Assembly (NCBI RefSeq): GCF_003597395.2
Contig: NC_133774.1
Span: forward strand, 51,513,328-51,577,327
Source of the DNA: Chelonoidis abingdonii
Lineage: Eukaryota; Chordata; Testudines; Testudinidae
DNA length: 64,000 nucleotides
Direction: 5' to 3'
Shown here: piece by piece, positions 27,401-38,669 of the stretch
How positions within the stretch are numbered: the stretch's first letter is position 1
Layout of the letters: each line of letters starts with the position of its first letter
Notes under the pieces: model-generated
Told to the model about the DNA's origin: nothing
The model's input: the letters and a program-made list of their open reading frames with translations, nothing else
Databases searched by the model: none
Translations under genes and position numbers: made by a program

Positions 27401-27608
27401 GACGGGGAAAGGAAATCAAGACAAAGAAGAGAACCAAGAGGAGAGAGGCTTTGAGAATAACAAGGAATGCCTGAGCTTTAGACCCTTTGAAAAGGCCAGA
27501 CTCAGCCATTCTCTCTCTGATTACCTATACTTCAAACACAGGAAGAAGAGTTTAAAAGAATTATTGGAAAGGAAAATGGAAAAACAAGCAATGCTTATAG
27601 GCATCTAA
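14161..27608 (+). CDS. ZNF366: ZNF366 (DC-SCRIPT) zinc-finger corepressor, spliced CDS of four coding exons
   Basis: Joined coding exons are 14161-15462, 18013-18204, 24480-24654 and 27073-27608, totalling 2205 bp for 734 residues plus stop; the human protein is about 744 residues. Fingers occupy residues 243-546: eleven C2H2 units, mostly 28 residues apart, the last with a longer H-x4-H spacing. The N-terminal part carries a basic RKRK patch at 73-76 and a SUMO-type site I-K-Q-E at 146-149. The C-terminal part has PFDLS at 579-583, PRDLS at 634-638 and an acidic run near 607-611. Identity rests on my recognition of the ZNF366 protein: the zinc-finger array and both protein ends match it closely. 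In mammals ZNF366 is a nuclear DNA-binding corepressor that recruits CtBP and histone deacetylases, damps oestrogen receptor and other nuclear receptors, and marks dendritic cells; applying this here is inference from orthology. No frameshift or premature stop is seen. The non-coding first exon was not found. Confidence 0.96.
17039..17075 (+). repeat. Exact 37-nt intronic duplicate of ZNF366 exon sequence (finger 3 helix)
   Basis: The 37 bases are identical to 15094-15130 in the first coding exon, which encode S-H-L-K-R-H-M-M-Q-H-S-D, the helix and both histidines of zinc finger 3 plus the linker start. The copy is in the same orientation about 1.95 kb downstream. Similarity stops abruptly on both sides. 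It is not bounded by any transposon ends that I can see; a hAT MITE starts 62 bp further on. Confidence 0.9.
17138..17360. mobile_element. hAT-type MITE in ZNF366 intron
   Basis: This 223-bp element has ends CAGGGGTTCTCAGACT and TTGAGAACCACTG. Flanking 8-mers ACTTAGAT (17130-17137) and AGTTAGAT (17361-17368) match at seven of eight bases. No coding frame is present. A poly-G run near 17291-17300 lies inside it. Confidence 0.8.
17448..17660 (+). repeat. MIR/CORE-SINE-like copy
   Basis: AAATCAGGAGACCTGGGTTC, GACTCTGCCACAGACTTCC, GGACCTTGGGAAAGTGATTT and GTGAAATGGAGAA follow the MIR order from tRNA-like head to core. It lies in a ZNF366 intron, 88 bp after the hAT MITE. Confidence 0.6.
18013..18204 (+). 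CDS. ZNF366: ZNF366 coding exon 2: zinc fingers 8, 9 and the start of 10
   Basis: This 192-bp, phase 0/0 exon encodes residues 435-498. The acceptor is TTTCCATAAG|G after a pyrimidine-rich tract, and the donor is AAG|GTAAGC. It encodes GVKEHKCGIC and two complete C2H2 fingers with H-x3-H endings (VLIH and MIVH), then FKCK, which holds the first zinc-binding cysteine of finger 10. The intron therefore splits a single finger between its two cysteines. Skipping this exon would keep the frame but remove two fingers and break a third. Confidence 0.96.
18205..24479 (+). other. ZNF366: ZNF366 intron between coding exons 2 and 3
   Basis: This 6275-bp phase-0 intron runs from GTAAGC to GACAG. It holds a degraded AT-rich palindromic repeat at about 19346-19745, a CT-rich simple repeat near 20257-20284, and a stretch near 21160-21600 that looks repeat-derived but that I cannot classify. 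No exon-like open frame with flanking splice sites is recognised. Confidence 0.9.
19346..19745. repeat. Decayed AT-rich palindromic repeat in ZNF366 intron
   Basis: It starts GAGCTAATCAAAAAAATTTC and ends near GGGAAATTTCAAAACTTTC, with many AAAATGTTT and AAACATTTT words in between. Similar in structure to the element at 56172-56752. Limits are approximate. Confidence 0.4.
24480..24654 (+). CDS. ZNF366: ZNF366 coding exon 3: rest of finger 10 and finger 11
   Basis: This 175-bp exon encodes residues 499-556 plus the first base of codon 557. The acceptor is TTCTTGACAG|T and the donor is CAAG|GTAATA. It opens with LCGKEF, which supplies the second cysteine of finger 10, and continues through FKCLYCPSKF to HMKVKH, finger 11, whose second histidine spacing is four rather than three. 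The exon ends in phase 1 within a glycine codon. An in-frame TAG lies six bases past the junction, so the intron must be removed for the C-terminal region to be made. Confidence 0.96.
24845..25760 (+). mobile_element. Decayed L2-like LINE fragment (reverse transcriptase C-terminal part)
   Basis: The frame near 24978-25030 reads SWLGVNPDKTKVIMAG, the pattern (LxxNPDKTxV) found just after the catalytic core of L2/CR1-type reverse transcriptases. Further on LQRLKAG and TDCYWLPK resemble the family's conserved downstream blocks. Several frameshifts and stops are present. It lies in sense orientation inside a ZNF366 intron. Confidence 0.6.
26108..26175. repeat. Short palindromic repeat, GTGAAAT...ATTTCAC
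   Basis: This 68-bp element begins GTGAAATACTGG and ends ACTAGGATTTCAC. It holds two facing copies of the ACTGAAGTCAATGG / TTGACTTCAGT word. It is a complete-looking member of a family scattered through the window. Confidence 0.6.
26703..26920 (+). repeat. MIR/CORE-SINE-like copy
   Basis: ACTGGAGGTCAGGACTACTG, TTCCTAGCTGTGTTACTAAG, GTTTACTCATCTGTAAAAG and TTATTAAGTGCTTGGAG follow the MIR order. Confidence 0.55.
27073..27608 (+). CDS. ZNF366: ZNF366 terminal coding exon: CtBP-binding C-terminal region
   Basis: This exon encodes residues 557-734 and the TAA at 27606-27608. The acceptor CATCATAAG|G follows a long T-rich run near 27047-27056. The first two bases complete the split glycine codon and give GFGRGR, the expected continuation of ZNF366. 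Two PxDLS motifs are present, PFDLS at 579-583 and PRDLS at 634-638. PxDLS is the docking sequence for CtBP corepressors, and mammalian ZNF366 is reported to act through CtBP. The middle is acidic and variable, while the end (SDYLYFKHR, then LKELLERKMEKQ) is conserved in the family and probably helical. Confidence 0.95.
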
Positions 27609-27896
27609 ATTGACCACTTTTAAGTTACACTTGGAAACTGAAAACTAGGCAGTACTGTTGTGGCTCTTAACATGAATTGTGATTGCCAAAGATTGGCAGC
27701 TTGTAAAAGTCTTTCAGGATGAACAAGCAAAATCAATACAGATCATTTTAAGGTAAAAAAATATAAAATGTTGTATTTTCTGGTGTAATTTGACTGCTTT
27801 GTTCTTCTGATGTACATCAACATTTTCATATGTATTCATTTGATATATAAGCAGACAATAGGGTTGGAACCGAGGTTTTATTTCCTTTATCTAGGA

Positions 27897-28721
27897 CAGT
27901 GGTTCCCAAACTGGGGTTCATAAAATGTTACAGGGGGTTCTAATGGCGGACACAGCTGTCCCTAGGAACTCCAGGCGCCATGAGGCCAGCAGCCTGGAGC
28001 CCCTGGACTTCCAAAAGCTAAGCAGATCAAAGCAAGCATATCACACTTAGGCGTAGGGTGACCAGATACCCTGATTTTATAGGGATAGTCCTGATTTTGG
28101 GGGCTTTTTCTTACATAGGCACCTATTACTCCCCACCCCCTGTTCTGATTTTTTATACTTGCTGTCTGGTCACCCTACTGAGGAGATTTAAACTTCAAGA
28201 CTCCTTATAAGAAATGGAAAGGGAGATGGATATTTTGCTGTTTTTAAAATTAAATAGGCAGCTAATATTGTTTTTTAAATTATTATGATGAACAAGTTTA
28301 AGCTTTGTTGTAACCTGCGTTGTTTGCCTGGACTGCTCAAGACCTGAATGCTTGTGTAGGAGGAACTTTTTGAGTTGGCTTCTTAAATACTTTCATGCTG
28401 GGGGTTTCACATGATACTCCTTGATGAAACATATTAAGACAAGGCTCCTAACAGGCTTAATCAAAGTGATACAAGCTATGAAAGTGAGATCTTGGAAGAG
28501 TGTTGCAGTTTTCATACTGTAATAAAAATACTGTAATGATTATTAGTGTGTAATAAGCATGTCATAAAAACAATTTTTATATTTCCATGATCACTGCTTT
28601 TTTAATTTATACTCAGGTAAAGGAGAAAATCCCTGGCAATATTCATTTTTAGAAGGGGATTCGTGAGACTTGACAGTTTAGTGAAAGGGGTTCACAGGTT
28701 GTTAAGGTTTGGGAACCACTG
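27897..28721. mobile_element. hAT (Charlie-like) non-autonomous element, perfect 8-bp duplication
   Basis: This 825-bp element starts CAGTGGTTCCCAAACTGGG and ends TTTGGGAACCACTG. The duplication ATCTAGGA is identical on both sides (27889-27896, 28722-28729). A TA-flanked MITE is nested at 28054-28177. It lies 288 bp after the ZNF366 stop, so it is probably transcribed as part of the 3' UTR, and it supplies an AATAAA at 28521. Confidence 0.88.
28054..28177. mobile_element. TA-flanked MITE (Tc1/mariner-like) nested in hAT element
   Basis: This 124-bp element has ends TAGGGTGACCAGA and TCTGGTCACCCTA, perfect inverted repeats that include the TA of a mariner-type target site. The interior repeats the words CTGATTTT and AGGCACCTATTA. 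A relative lies at 29075-29196. Confidence 0.75.
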
Positions 28722-29074
28722 ATCTAGGACAATACCAACTTATACACAATTTTCTAGTTATCAAAAAGCAGTGTACTGTAGTGTTTGAGGTATTAGCTGA
28801 CTAAAGAATAAATAAGAACACTTATTTCTGCAGGTTTTAAAAGCTCAAAATATGCTAAGTATTTTACAGCATATGCATGATGAAAATACTACCTGTCACT
28901 GATCTCAGAACTAACACAACCAAGAGGTTCTGAGTTATTGGAAATGATTGCTTTAATGCATCTGTTTACAATGGGAAATGGGAAACAAAATAAAATGAAA
29001 CTCTAATGTCTTGTCAGATGGACAACAACTTTATAATTCACACTCTTGTGAAAGGACTAGAATTGGTTTAGAGG

Positions 29075-29196
29075 TAGGGTGATCAGTTATCCTGATTTTA
29101 TAGGAACGGTCCCAATTTTTGGATCTTTTTCTTATATAGGCTCCTATTACCCCCCATCCCGTCCCGATTTTTCACACTTGCTGTCTGGTCACCTTA
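29075..29196. mobile_element. Second copy of the TA-flanked MITE
   Basis: This 122-bp relative of the element at 28054 is in the same orientation. It has ends TAGGGTGATCAG and CTGGTCACCTTA and a clearly matching interior (TCCTGATTTTATAGG and CTTGCTGTCTGGTCACC), with scattered differences showing independent age. Confidence 0.75.
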
Positions 29197-30663
29197 TTTA
29201 GAGGCCTTTTTTCTGTGACATAGGGTATAGTAATGCTTTGCTGCATCTCTATCAGCATGGGAGCATTTAACAATTCTTGACATTAAATAGCATGGACTAA
29301 GCGGACATTTTATTTTATTGTTTGTTCAGGCCAATACATATGAGAAGCAGCAGCACATTGTATTTGCAAGTTTTGCTATAATGGCACATAAGCAATAAGA
29401 ATGAGAGAGAATTAATTTAGCTGACCGCAATGGTAAATTTTTCCCATTCATCTCTCACCTTGATTTTGGAGAGCTGTGCTAATTTGAAATCCAATATCTG
29501 AACTGCTTTTGGTTTAAAAGAAACATCAAAAAAAAATACCCATCACCCTGCCCAAAAACACCCCACAAAAACACTGGGGTCTTGTTGTACTTCAAATATC
29601 CCTTGATTTGACACATAAACTTTCTCCTATTAATATAACTGACCAATAGGATCCAACCCTTTCAAGTGATTAATAGAAAACAGAGCGCTACTCAGGCTAT
29701 TCTTAATACCTCAGTCCCAAATTTTCATCCTTGGACTCATGCCTTATTATATTGTATCAGGTCCCAGACAGGGAGCACATTATTTTTAAGCAGTATTAGT
29801 AGGTATTCATGTAGTCTACGTGGAATATTTTGACAGAGCACCCTATGTCCTTTTTTCTGGCCACTAGTAAAAGCATTTCTCAAAGCACATTCCTTTAAAA
29901 GTAGATTTCTTTTTTCAATCAGTGCCCTGTAATTTTGAGAGATATGGCAAAGAGCGCAAAGCCATACTCTCATTTGAAAAGGAAATGATAATGTTCTAAT
30001 ACATTTTTAATTAACTGTGTCCTTTTGAGTTTCAAAATCAATAACCTAATATGTTTAGATTTACATATGGATACATATATTTTGAAAAATGTATGAAAAT
30101 GATATTCCCTTATCTACCTGACAAGCCCTCAATTTAGGATTGTGTTTTACTCCTGCAATATTTCATGCCTACAGCACATGAATTTGTTACAAGAGACACA
30201 ACTATTATAGAAAATATGTTCTTGGGTTATTAGGAACACATGCTGATTGCGTCTGCTTCAAAATCTCAGTCTTCTACTACTAAAGGAAACCCTCTTGGCT
30301 CACGGAAGTAGTTCTCACATCCTTTCTGTTGGCCACCCACTACAGGGAAATACCACTCATTTATGGTGTAGCATGCTGGGTTTGTGCAGTTTGACTCCAT
30401 CTGAAAAGATATGCTGTCATTTCTGTCCACCTCCCAAGGCCCATATATGGGACACAATATATAACAAAGATTCTGAATGAGGAGCACAAAAATATTACTC
30501 CTCCAGGAAACTTAAGGATGGCGGATCCATTTCTATAGTGTAATTAACTCTTTCTGATGTGAATAATTTTGACAATAAAAGCCAGGGTACACCAAATTTG
30601 TGTGGCATGCAGGTAACTTTGGGACTAAAATGAATGATGCCACCCAAAATGAGGTACATTTGA

Positions 30664-30985
30664 AAGAACATAAGAATGGCCACATTGGGTCAGACCAAAG
30701 GTCTATCTAGCCCAGTATCCTGTCTTCCGACAGCAGCCAATGCCAGGTGCCCCAGAAGGAATTAACAGAACAGGTAATCATCAAGTGATCCATCCCGTCT
30801 TCCATTCCCAGCTTCTGGCAAACAGAGGCTAAGGACACCATCCTTGCCTATCCTGGCTAATAGTCATTGATGGACTATGAACTTATATAGTTCAGTCTTG
30901 GCCTTCACAACATCCTCTGGCAAAGAGTTCCACAGGATGACTGTGCAGTATGACCTGCAGACATTCAGTGATGGGTCCATGCCCT
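30664..30985 (-). mobile_element. CR1 LINE 3' end fragment
   Basis: In reverse complement this ends CCATTCTTATGTTCTT, the octamer-like tail of reptilian CR1. The body matches the longer copy at 53886 (CAGCCAATGCCAGGTGCC, TTCACAACATCCTCTGGC). It is 5' truncated, as is usual for CR1. Confidence 0.8.
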
Positions 30986-31104
30986 TTTATCATATGCGTA
31001 AGTTGTACATTCTTTCATTATGAGACCATCCATTCTAGTCATTACATTAAAAAGGGGGCCTTAGGTTTAGGTGTCTATCTTGACAACAGCATGGCTGCAT
31101 AGCT

Positions 31105-31260
31105 AGCATGGCCTAGTGCATAAAATAATGGGCTTGCATGATCAGACTGCAGTTCTGTTCCTGGCTTTACCACCAGACTGCTGGGTCACACTGAGCAAGA
31201 ACTACAGATGAAGAAACCTACTTAAAAGCTAGGTATTATTATTATGTGATAAGAGACAAA
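31105..31260 (+). repeat. MIR/CORE-SINE-like fragment
   Basis: ATGGCCTAGTGCATAAAATA, GACTGCAGTTCTGTTCCTGG and GCTGGGTCACACTGAGCAAG follow the MIR head-to-core order with strong decay. Confidence 0.4.
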
Positions 31261-34200
31261 AGGTCACATGAAGTGCACCAGTCAAAAGATACAAGACAGC
31301 AACTACTCACTCAAACACAATCTTATGCAATATGGACCAGATTTTTTTATAGCTCATTACTCACAGTCAGCCAGATTTTCAAGAGAACTCACTTCCCAGG
31401 TAGGCATCAAAGTAAGTGACCAGATTTTCAAGAGTGCCCAGAGTGCTGGTGACTGTTTTTAAACATCTAGCCCTGACTGGAGAATGCTGAAATCTGGCCC
31501 TGAGCTCTTCTGAAAATTTGGCTACAAAGGTGTGGATGCTGAATTAGTGACATAACCACTAAAATGTTGGCTGTGGGAGAGGTTGCAACAAAATTACATA
31601 GTCTTAGAGCCCACCAAATGCAATTGCCAAGTGGGCCCTTTGTAAAATAAGTCACTGCAACTACATCAACTTGCCTGGCTGAGTAGCCCAAAGCTTCCAA
31701 CAACACCTTCATTGTCACCAGCTTTCCCCCTTCCTGCTCATATAATCCCATTTCCCCTCAGAACAACAATCAGATGCAATCCTGGCATTATCATTTGGGA
31801 ACCAGCAGTATAGTTTGAAACCTGATATAAACCCCTCTTCTCACAGCTGTCCCACAAAGCAAAGATCACCACAGTTTTCTTTCCATGAGGTTTGCAAGCA
31901 ATCCCAGTCTACTCATTCCCTCAGCCATCAACCATCCCATGCTAAAGCATCCATGAATCAGAGAATATATAACAGAGGAATTGCAAACAAAACCATTACT
32001 GAGATAATGATAAGGGTATGGTACAAAGTGACACAAGCAAAGAGATGCAGAAAGAATAGTCCACCTGTAGATGCCTCCATATTGCAGGATATAGTGTAGT
32101 TGGAGCTGTGAAATCTGCCATACGTGGGTCCAAAGGAACAAATTAAGGAGAGTCTCCATTGTGAAATACCTTGCTTTTCTTTTAACTGATCTTCACATTA
32201 TTTACGTTGCCATTTTTGAAGGATGGATATTAAGAGTCTTTAATAGTTTTAAAATTTCTTGTAGAAATAAAAATTGCACTGACAAGGAAGGTCTTTTCCA
32301 GATGTAATTTCTATGTGCTCAACTTTGCTCATCTGCTCTGCCTACAGGCATGGAACTGCTCTAGGTTTAGATTATAAAGGAGACCTACAGTGCAAGGTGG
32401 CACAGGAAGCTTCACTTTATTCATTTTCTAAAACCTGTACCTTTATAATTATATGATATTTTAAAAACTCTTTAGAGGATGCCTTGATGTGGCCTCTACC
32501 TGATTCTCCCACATTGCCTCAGTGGCCACTTTGGCACAGCAGGTCAAATTAAAGCTCAGTCACCATGAAAGCTATAGATCCTATTAGGTCATACTTGTTT
32601 CCTTGGTCATTATGGGAATCCGATTCCACCCTTCAGAACTGATTAATAGTGAGTTCAAAGTGTCTACACATTTACTTGACTGAAATTCTTTGCAGAGCAC
32701 TTGCTCAAGGAGCTCCATTGAAGCCTACTGAAGAACAGAAGATTGGCAACGTCATCAGGAGTGTGGGCAGGAGAGGGGTCAGGACATATATAGGTTATGA
32801 GTAGGTAGTTTTACTATCAGGGCAGCACTGGGATGTTTGAGTTTTGCAAGGTACTGTACAGAGCAGATTAAGCAAGCAACAAATTCAGGTGTCAAACTAA
32901 ACTCAGGATGAAGAGCTATGGCACATCCACTGAGAAATTTGGTTATTGATAATGTGCTGCTGCCTGGGCAAGCATTGAACTTTGTTTTGAAGAATTAGGT
33001 AAAATCTTTTATGGCCTCAATTTTTCAGGCTGCTGAGCAGCTCCTAGAAGGGCTTTACCATGCACTTCCTGGCTTTTATAGCATGTTAGCTATTGCTTGT
33101 TTATCAGACAGGCCAAGTGGTCTTCTGATGCTGCCATTGCATTCCTCTTTTTAGAGCTCTGTGCTGGTTGTGTAGCCAATTATCTGATCTCCTAATTCAT
33201 CTGGTGCTGCTGGACTCAGGTGCAGCTGGTGTATAATTAAGAAGTGTAATGTAAGTACTGTATTTATTGTGCCAAAAAAGTATTTAATAAAGTATTAACA
33301 TTTTTTTGGTAGTAAGTTGTGTCTGCTTAGCTGAACAAGATGTAACAGAGCTAACATTTTGTACTCAGCAGATTTTGAAAAAATGTTGCAGTAGATGTTT
33401 ATTTCATACAGAATGCTGGTTTGCTATTTAAAAACAAAAACTCAAAAGAATGAATCAATTTAAGTTGTGAATGTTCAGCTTGCGGCATTATATCTCGATA
33501 GCAAAAGCAGTTCACCTGAAAATAACATGTAAAATGTATTTTGTTAATTTAAGCAAATAAAGATATATGGAAGATGCTGCTGTAGTTCTTGTTAAACCAT
33601 TGAAACCCATCAGGATGTAAACAACTAAACATTTATGTTGTACAGTAACGCACACAATGTACTCGGACCCTGATCTGACAGGGAAGAGCCTCACTTTATT
33701 CCACAGCGACTCCTCCTGGCCACTGAAAGTATTAGCGACTCTAACTGTTCTGAAACCCAGTAGCACCATGGTAGTGATGAGACACCTACAGGAAAGGAGG
33801 AGAGGTAAATAAGGAGCAGAGGGAATAGGACCTTCAAAATTCCTTCAGATATGTGGAGCACCTCACCATCGCAGACTGCAGAGAGAGAATTATACAATGC
33901 TGTTCTTGTTTATTATTTAATTACTGACAACATGCTCAGCCCTGTGCAAGACACGAAAGACAGTCCTCACCCCAAGATAATTTACAATCAAAGGTTCAAT
34001 CCTGCAAAGACTTCTACATTTCCTTAAAGATCAGATTAAAGCATGTGTGAAAGTATCTTCAGGTTCAAGGCCTAAATAAGTAGACTAAGCATGGTTAGTG
34101 AAAATGCCCTGAGAAACCCAGGAGATGGTTATACTGTAAACCATCACTTTAAATAGGTTGTTAGTTTTTCTTTTTTTCTGGTGAGATGCTGAGATGAGAG

Positions 34201-34834
34201 GATTTTTAGAGACCAGGGTTAGTAATTGCAGACTTTGCAGAGCCTATTTAAGGAGTGATTTGAATGGAGAGTTGGCATCTCTTATGCTATGCAGAGAGGG
34301 AATTCAAACAATGAAGGAAAACATGAACAGATATGTTTGTGTTCTGACTGTCAGAGGAATAAGTTTATTCTGTGGTGATTTAGAAGTCAATATCCCTTAA
34401 AATGTGGGACTTATGCATATGACTCAACAATATAAATCTAGAGATCTCATAGATCAGAAGCAAAGCCTTTTTTCTAATTGTAGATAACCATTACGAGCAT
34501 TATAAACTGGCTCTGCATGTGGAGGAAGATATGACTCTTTGATAGCTGGGGAGTGACCTAGTTCATTCCCTTGTGGCTCAGTATCAGTGGCTCTCAACAC
34601 TTCCTCTTTGCTAGATGCAACAATATATTTTAGAAAAAATTATGGTTGGCCCTTTTCACAATTTGCCTTGTAATTTTCAGTGAAAATGACCTGGTTCATT
34701 TGTGTCTTCAAACAAATAAAAGAGGAAATGAAAGAGAAAGAGTTTCTCTTAGATTCCCCCAGGAGGTTGCTATGTTTGCAGTGAAATGTGGGGAAAGTCC
34801 TGGGATAGCTACAGTATTGTCATGTAGCACCAGA

Positions 34835-34866
34835 AAAACAAAACAAAACAAAAACAACAACAAAAA
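34835..34866. repeat. A/C-rich simple repeat
   Basis: Short degenerate run of AAAAC and AAC units. No coding meaning. Confidence 0.8.
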
Positions 34867-37800
34867 CTTTCAGAGAAAACCATCTTTACACCAAACATAA
34901 GAGAAAGGTGAGGACACTATTTAAAACAAAAACAGTTGCATTTGTCAACTATCTTAGCTGTAGTTACTGCAAAAAATGTACAAAGATAGTCATTATTGAG
35001 CATAACAATAATTAAAGCCAGTGTCATTACAAGTTATAAAGGGTCAAATCTTCACTAGGTTTAAATTTCATCACATGTGCAAAACATGCACATAGAGTTG
35101 GACTCCTTCATGTTCATTCTCTATTGCGTCACTCACTCACACAGCTGCATGTTAAAGTATGGCTGCACCCACATTTTATAAAGTGACAGTGGCTGCGGTT
35201 ATTTTTTAGAATTTGGTCCAAAGGGTATGTGAGTGTTGGCAAGGTTGGTATTTGCATGTAGTGCAACACCTGGTAGAGAAAATCGATTAAAGATTCCTAT
35301 GAAATAATATCTCCCCACAATCCACAAACCTTTCAGATGAAAATCCTCCAAAGAAGGTATAAATGGGGGGGGGGGAAACTTTGAGAATAAGCCTTTTGGT
35401 CCGTGGCACTACCAATGGGTGTCTGAAATATATTGTCTGTTCAGGGTATGTCCCAGTCCTGTAACAGACTCCACAAGGGGATCCCTGCACCTGCATGAAG
35501 CTCCATGGACTTCAGTGGGGGTCTGCCCACAGTGTCACTTGTTGGATTGAGATTTTAAGGGGCAAACTCTTCTAGTGTAAATTAGCACAGTTCCACTGAG
35601 TACACAGGCACTGTGCCAATTCACATTAGCAGAGATTTTGACCTTAAATTCTTTGGGGCAGGGATCATATCTTACCTATTATGTAAAATGTTGCACACAC
35701 CACTGGCACTCAATAGCAAAAATAACAAATAATTGAGATACTAATTGACATATCTAGACATAGGATTTGGTAAACTAAAAGGATTAAGATGGATGATAAT
35801 AAGCAGGCTGTTCATACCTTTATGGGAAAGTACTATATAATTTAATAATGATGAAACCAGTTATTCTATTGAAGTTAACGTACTACAGAAATTAGTATAA
35901 AAGGTGTGGAGATACATTGGTGTTTGGAGGAAGGGGACACTGAGTATCCATAAAGGTAGGACAGAAAAATCTACAGATTTTAATACAAATTATATCATTC
36001 TATGGAATTCTACACGTTGGTTTAAAAACTCAACAGAAAAATTATTCTCTATTAAATCCTACAGGACTTTTTCATAAGCATATGACTATTGATTATTGAA
36101 AATCATTTTTTAACTCAGTGTAAAACACATATTTGTGTGAGAGAATTAATTCCCCAACCATCCAAATAAATATAAAGAAAACCAGCAATGACAGAATCCT
36201 TCTGTAAACAAAGTCACAGTAAAATTGAAGAAGGATTATGCACGCTATTTGGAATTCTATTAAAATGATACTGAAGGAACTGTTGTCCAAGATGATATTA
36301 TTTTTGAAGATGGACGTGTATATATTAGCTGGGAGCTGGAAAAGAAACTAAATCCTACTGGACGCAAAAAATTTCAAAGTTACCCCCTCATGATGGCGTG
36401 TATTAGATCAGTTATCCAGGATTCTGATTAAGCAAAGAACTTAAGCACATGTCTAACTTCACGCATGCGTGTAGTCCCATTTAAGCCACTGGGACTATTC
36501 ACATGCCCGAAGTTAGACACATACTTACATTTCTTGTGGAAATCAGGACCAATATGTCCAGCGCGTCCTTCTAACTTTGGAGCTGTATTTCTACATTTTT
36601 GATCTCCACACAGCATTAACCCATCCTAATACCTGTACTCTGCTGGGTTAATAAGAATGACTAGGTTTTTGTGGCTACAGAAGACGTGCTGTAATAGAGA
36701 CTAATATGAAAAATAACACATGTAGTTTAGGGACAGAAATATACCTACATGACAGGCATTAGGATTCAGTGAACTCCTTTTCTCAGTTCCTCATAATCAC
36801 ATATTACTAGAAAATAGAGTTGTCCAACATTTTAAATCTGTATTTCTGGTGCTCCTGAAAGATCTAATATAGTAACCAATTTTCACACTGGACTACCTCC
36901 TGCATTCTGATGAAAATTACCCGTAGTAAGCAATTAGTCCCAGGCCTTTTTTGGCTGCTGCTGCTGCTAAAATAGTAAAATATAATTTCTCTTGCTTCTG
37001 GTTCCTTTTTTAAAGAAATATTTCCCTTTTGCATTTCACTTTCTCATATTAACTGTTTAACAGTTTGCTGCATGAGACACTTAAGCAGCTTTCTGCAGAA
37101 CACAACCACTCCAAGGTGAAATATTCTTGACCCACATCTGCATTGTCATTTGTATTCTTTGCATGTGAATTCCATAAAGTACCGCTCAAGGGAAGAGAAC
37201 ACACCATAACAGTGATGGACAAAAAGACAGAGTTACAGAGACAGTTGCTCTCCAATATTCTCAAGTACCAGCACCAAGATTATAGCAAACTAGTTCTGAC
37301 TTAAAGTGAGACACAAATTTAATTTTTTTAGGAAACTTAGAAGGAATGGTTTTTTACTATGTAGGTTAAAAGAACAAGAATGCGTGATCACAAATACACA
37401 GTGCAAGATTTTGATTTGTAGTATTTGCTCATATTATAAAGATTTCTTCTTTTGTTTTTAAGATATCTATACCTGAGTTTATGGGATAGTTTGCTAAAGG
37501 ATCTATACATTTACAATGCATCAACAGTATTCCCACATAAAATGGATTGATTAAAATTTGTGCAAAAAATGCAGACTAGACTGATATCCACCATAAAATA
37601 CACTCAACTGATCAGGGCTGCTAACTTTCCCCATATCCCATTCATACCATCCCATGGCAAAAGCCTGGCAAAATAGTTAAAGTCAGCCAACTCAGCTTCT
37701 TGGAACAAGGGAGTGAATTAAATTCCAGTGTCAAGGACCCATCTTTGAAAATAACATGTTCCCTCCTTAAGCCAGAGAATGTGTTGGTTCAAGCATCTGA

Positions 37801-38152
37801 ACTGCTGTGGTGTCACAGATGGATAGTGTCAGTGACTGAGGTGTGCATGGTCATGCCTAGTAATCAGAGCCGGAGTCAATGGCCAGGAGCCAGAGACAAG
37901 GGTCAGAGCCAACCCTGATATTCTGTGATTCTAAGGCTGGGTCTGAAAAAGGCGCTATTGCAGCCATAGACAAATGCTTTGAGCAACCACTGAACTGGTG
38001 CTGCTTTTAGTCTTAAGAACCAGACTACCAACTCTTCCAACCAACAGAGCAGTGTGGCCAATCAGGCACCCTAGAACAAGCCAGCTGTGCTTGATAGGTT
38101 GCACGGAGCTTAACAGAAGGAAAGCATTTTCATGTTATATTAAAGGTGGAGA

Positions 38153-38491
38153 CAGAGGTGGATTACAGTTTTATGGGGTCATGGGCCAGAACAAGTGGGG
38201 GCCCTCTCCACCCCTTCTGCTTGCAGTCTCTTCCCACTACCCCGGCTGAGGAGCAGGGGCAGGGCATGGGGAGCAGGGTTGGGGCACAGGGGGCTTGCCC
38301 TGCTCTGCCCACCCAGTGCTTCCGCTAGGAAATGGAGCAAACCCCTGAACCCCAACCTCGCTGCCTCCTGGCAGGCACACCAGGTGGATGGAGTGGGTCA
38401 GGGCACGGGGGTGCCCATTTTTATGGGGCTCCCAAATTAGCTGGGACCCCTGGGCACAGGTCGCATTGACCCAATAGCTAATCTACCACTG
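38153..38491. mobile_element. hAT-type non-autonomous element, perfect 8-bp duplication
   Basis: This 339-bp element has ends CAGAGGTGGATTA and TAATCTACCACTG (one mismatch) and an identical duplication GGTGGAGA at 38145-38152 and 38492-38499. The interior is GC-rich. Open frames in it are not genes. Confidence 0.85.
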
Positions 38492-38635
38492 GGTGGAGAG
38501 GGAGCTTCACCTATATTAATGTTTCCAAGACTTCCAATTACGATCCTCTGTTTTCAATTGTTTATAACTTTGGCAAAAACCAAACAATTCAGGCTGATTT
38601 TTTTAATGCTAGATCATTGCCTGAAACGACTACTT

Positions 38636-38669
38636 TTGTTGTTGTTGTTGGTGGTGGTGGTGGTGGTGG
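38636..38669. repeat. GTT/GGT trinucleotide repeat
   Basis: About five GTT units followed by about six GGT units. An open frame of 85 codons runs through it but has no recognisable domain. Confidence 0.85.

Larger units (their letters stand above)
27609..29200 (+). other. ZNF366: Probable ZNF366 3' UTR region with candidate poly(A) signals
   Basis: Sequence after the TAA carries canonical AATAAA hexamers at 28521-28526, 28807-28812 and 28989-28994. The first lies inside a hAT element (27897-28721). Which signal ends the mRNA cannot be told from sequence, and the UTR may run further. Two TA-flanked MITEs also sit here. Confidence 0.5.
29197..38144. other. Intergenic stretch, no gene recognised
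   Basis: AT-rich sequence with a CR1 fragment (30664-30985), a MIR-like piece (31105-31260) and a decayed repeat with GCCAGATTTTCAAGAG words (31375-31500). Open frames are all under 100 codons and lack domains. I see no exon with flanking splice sites. Confidence 0.6.
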
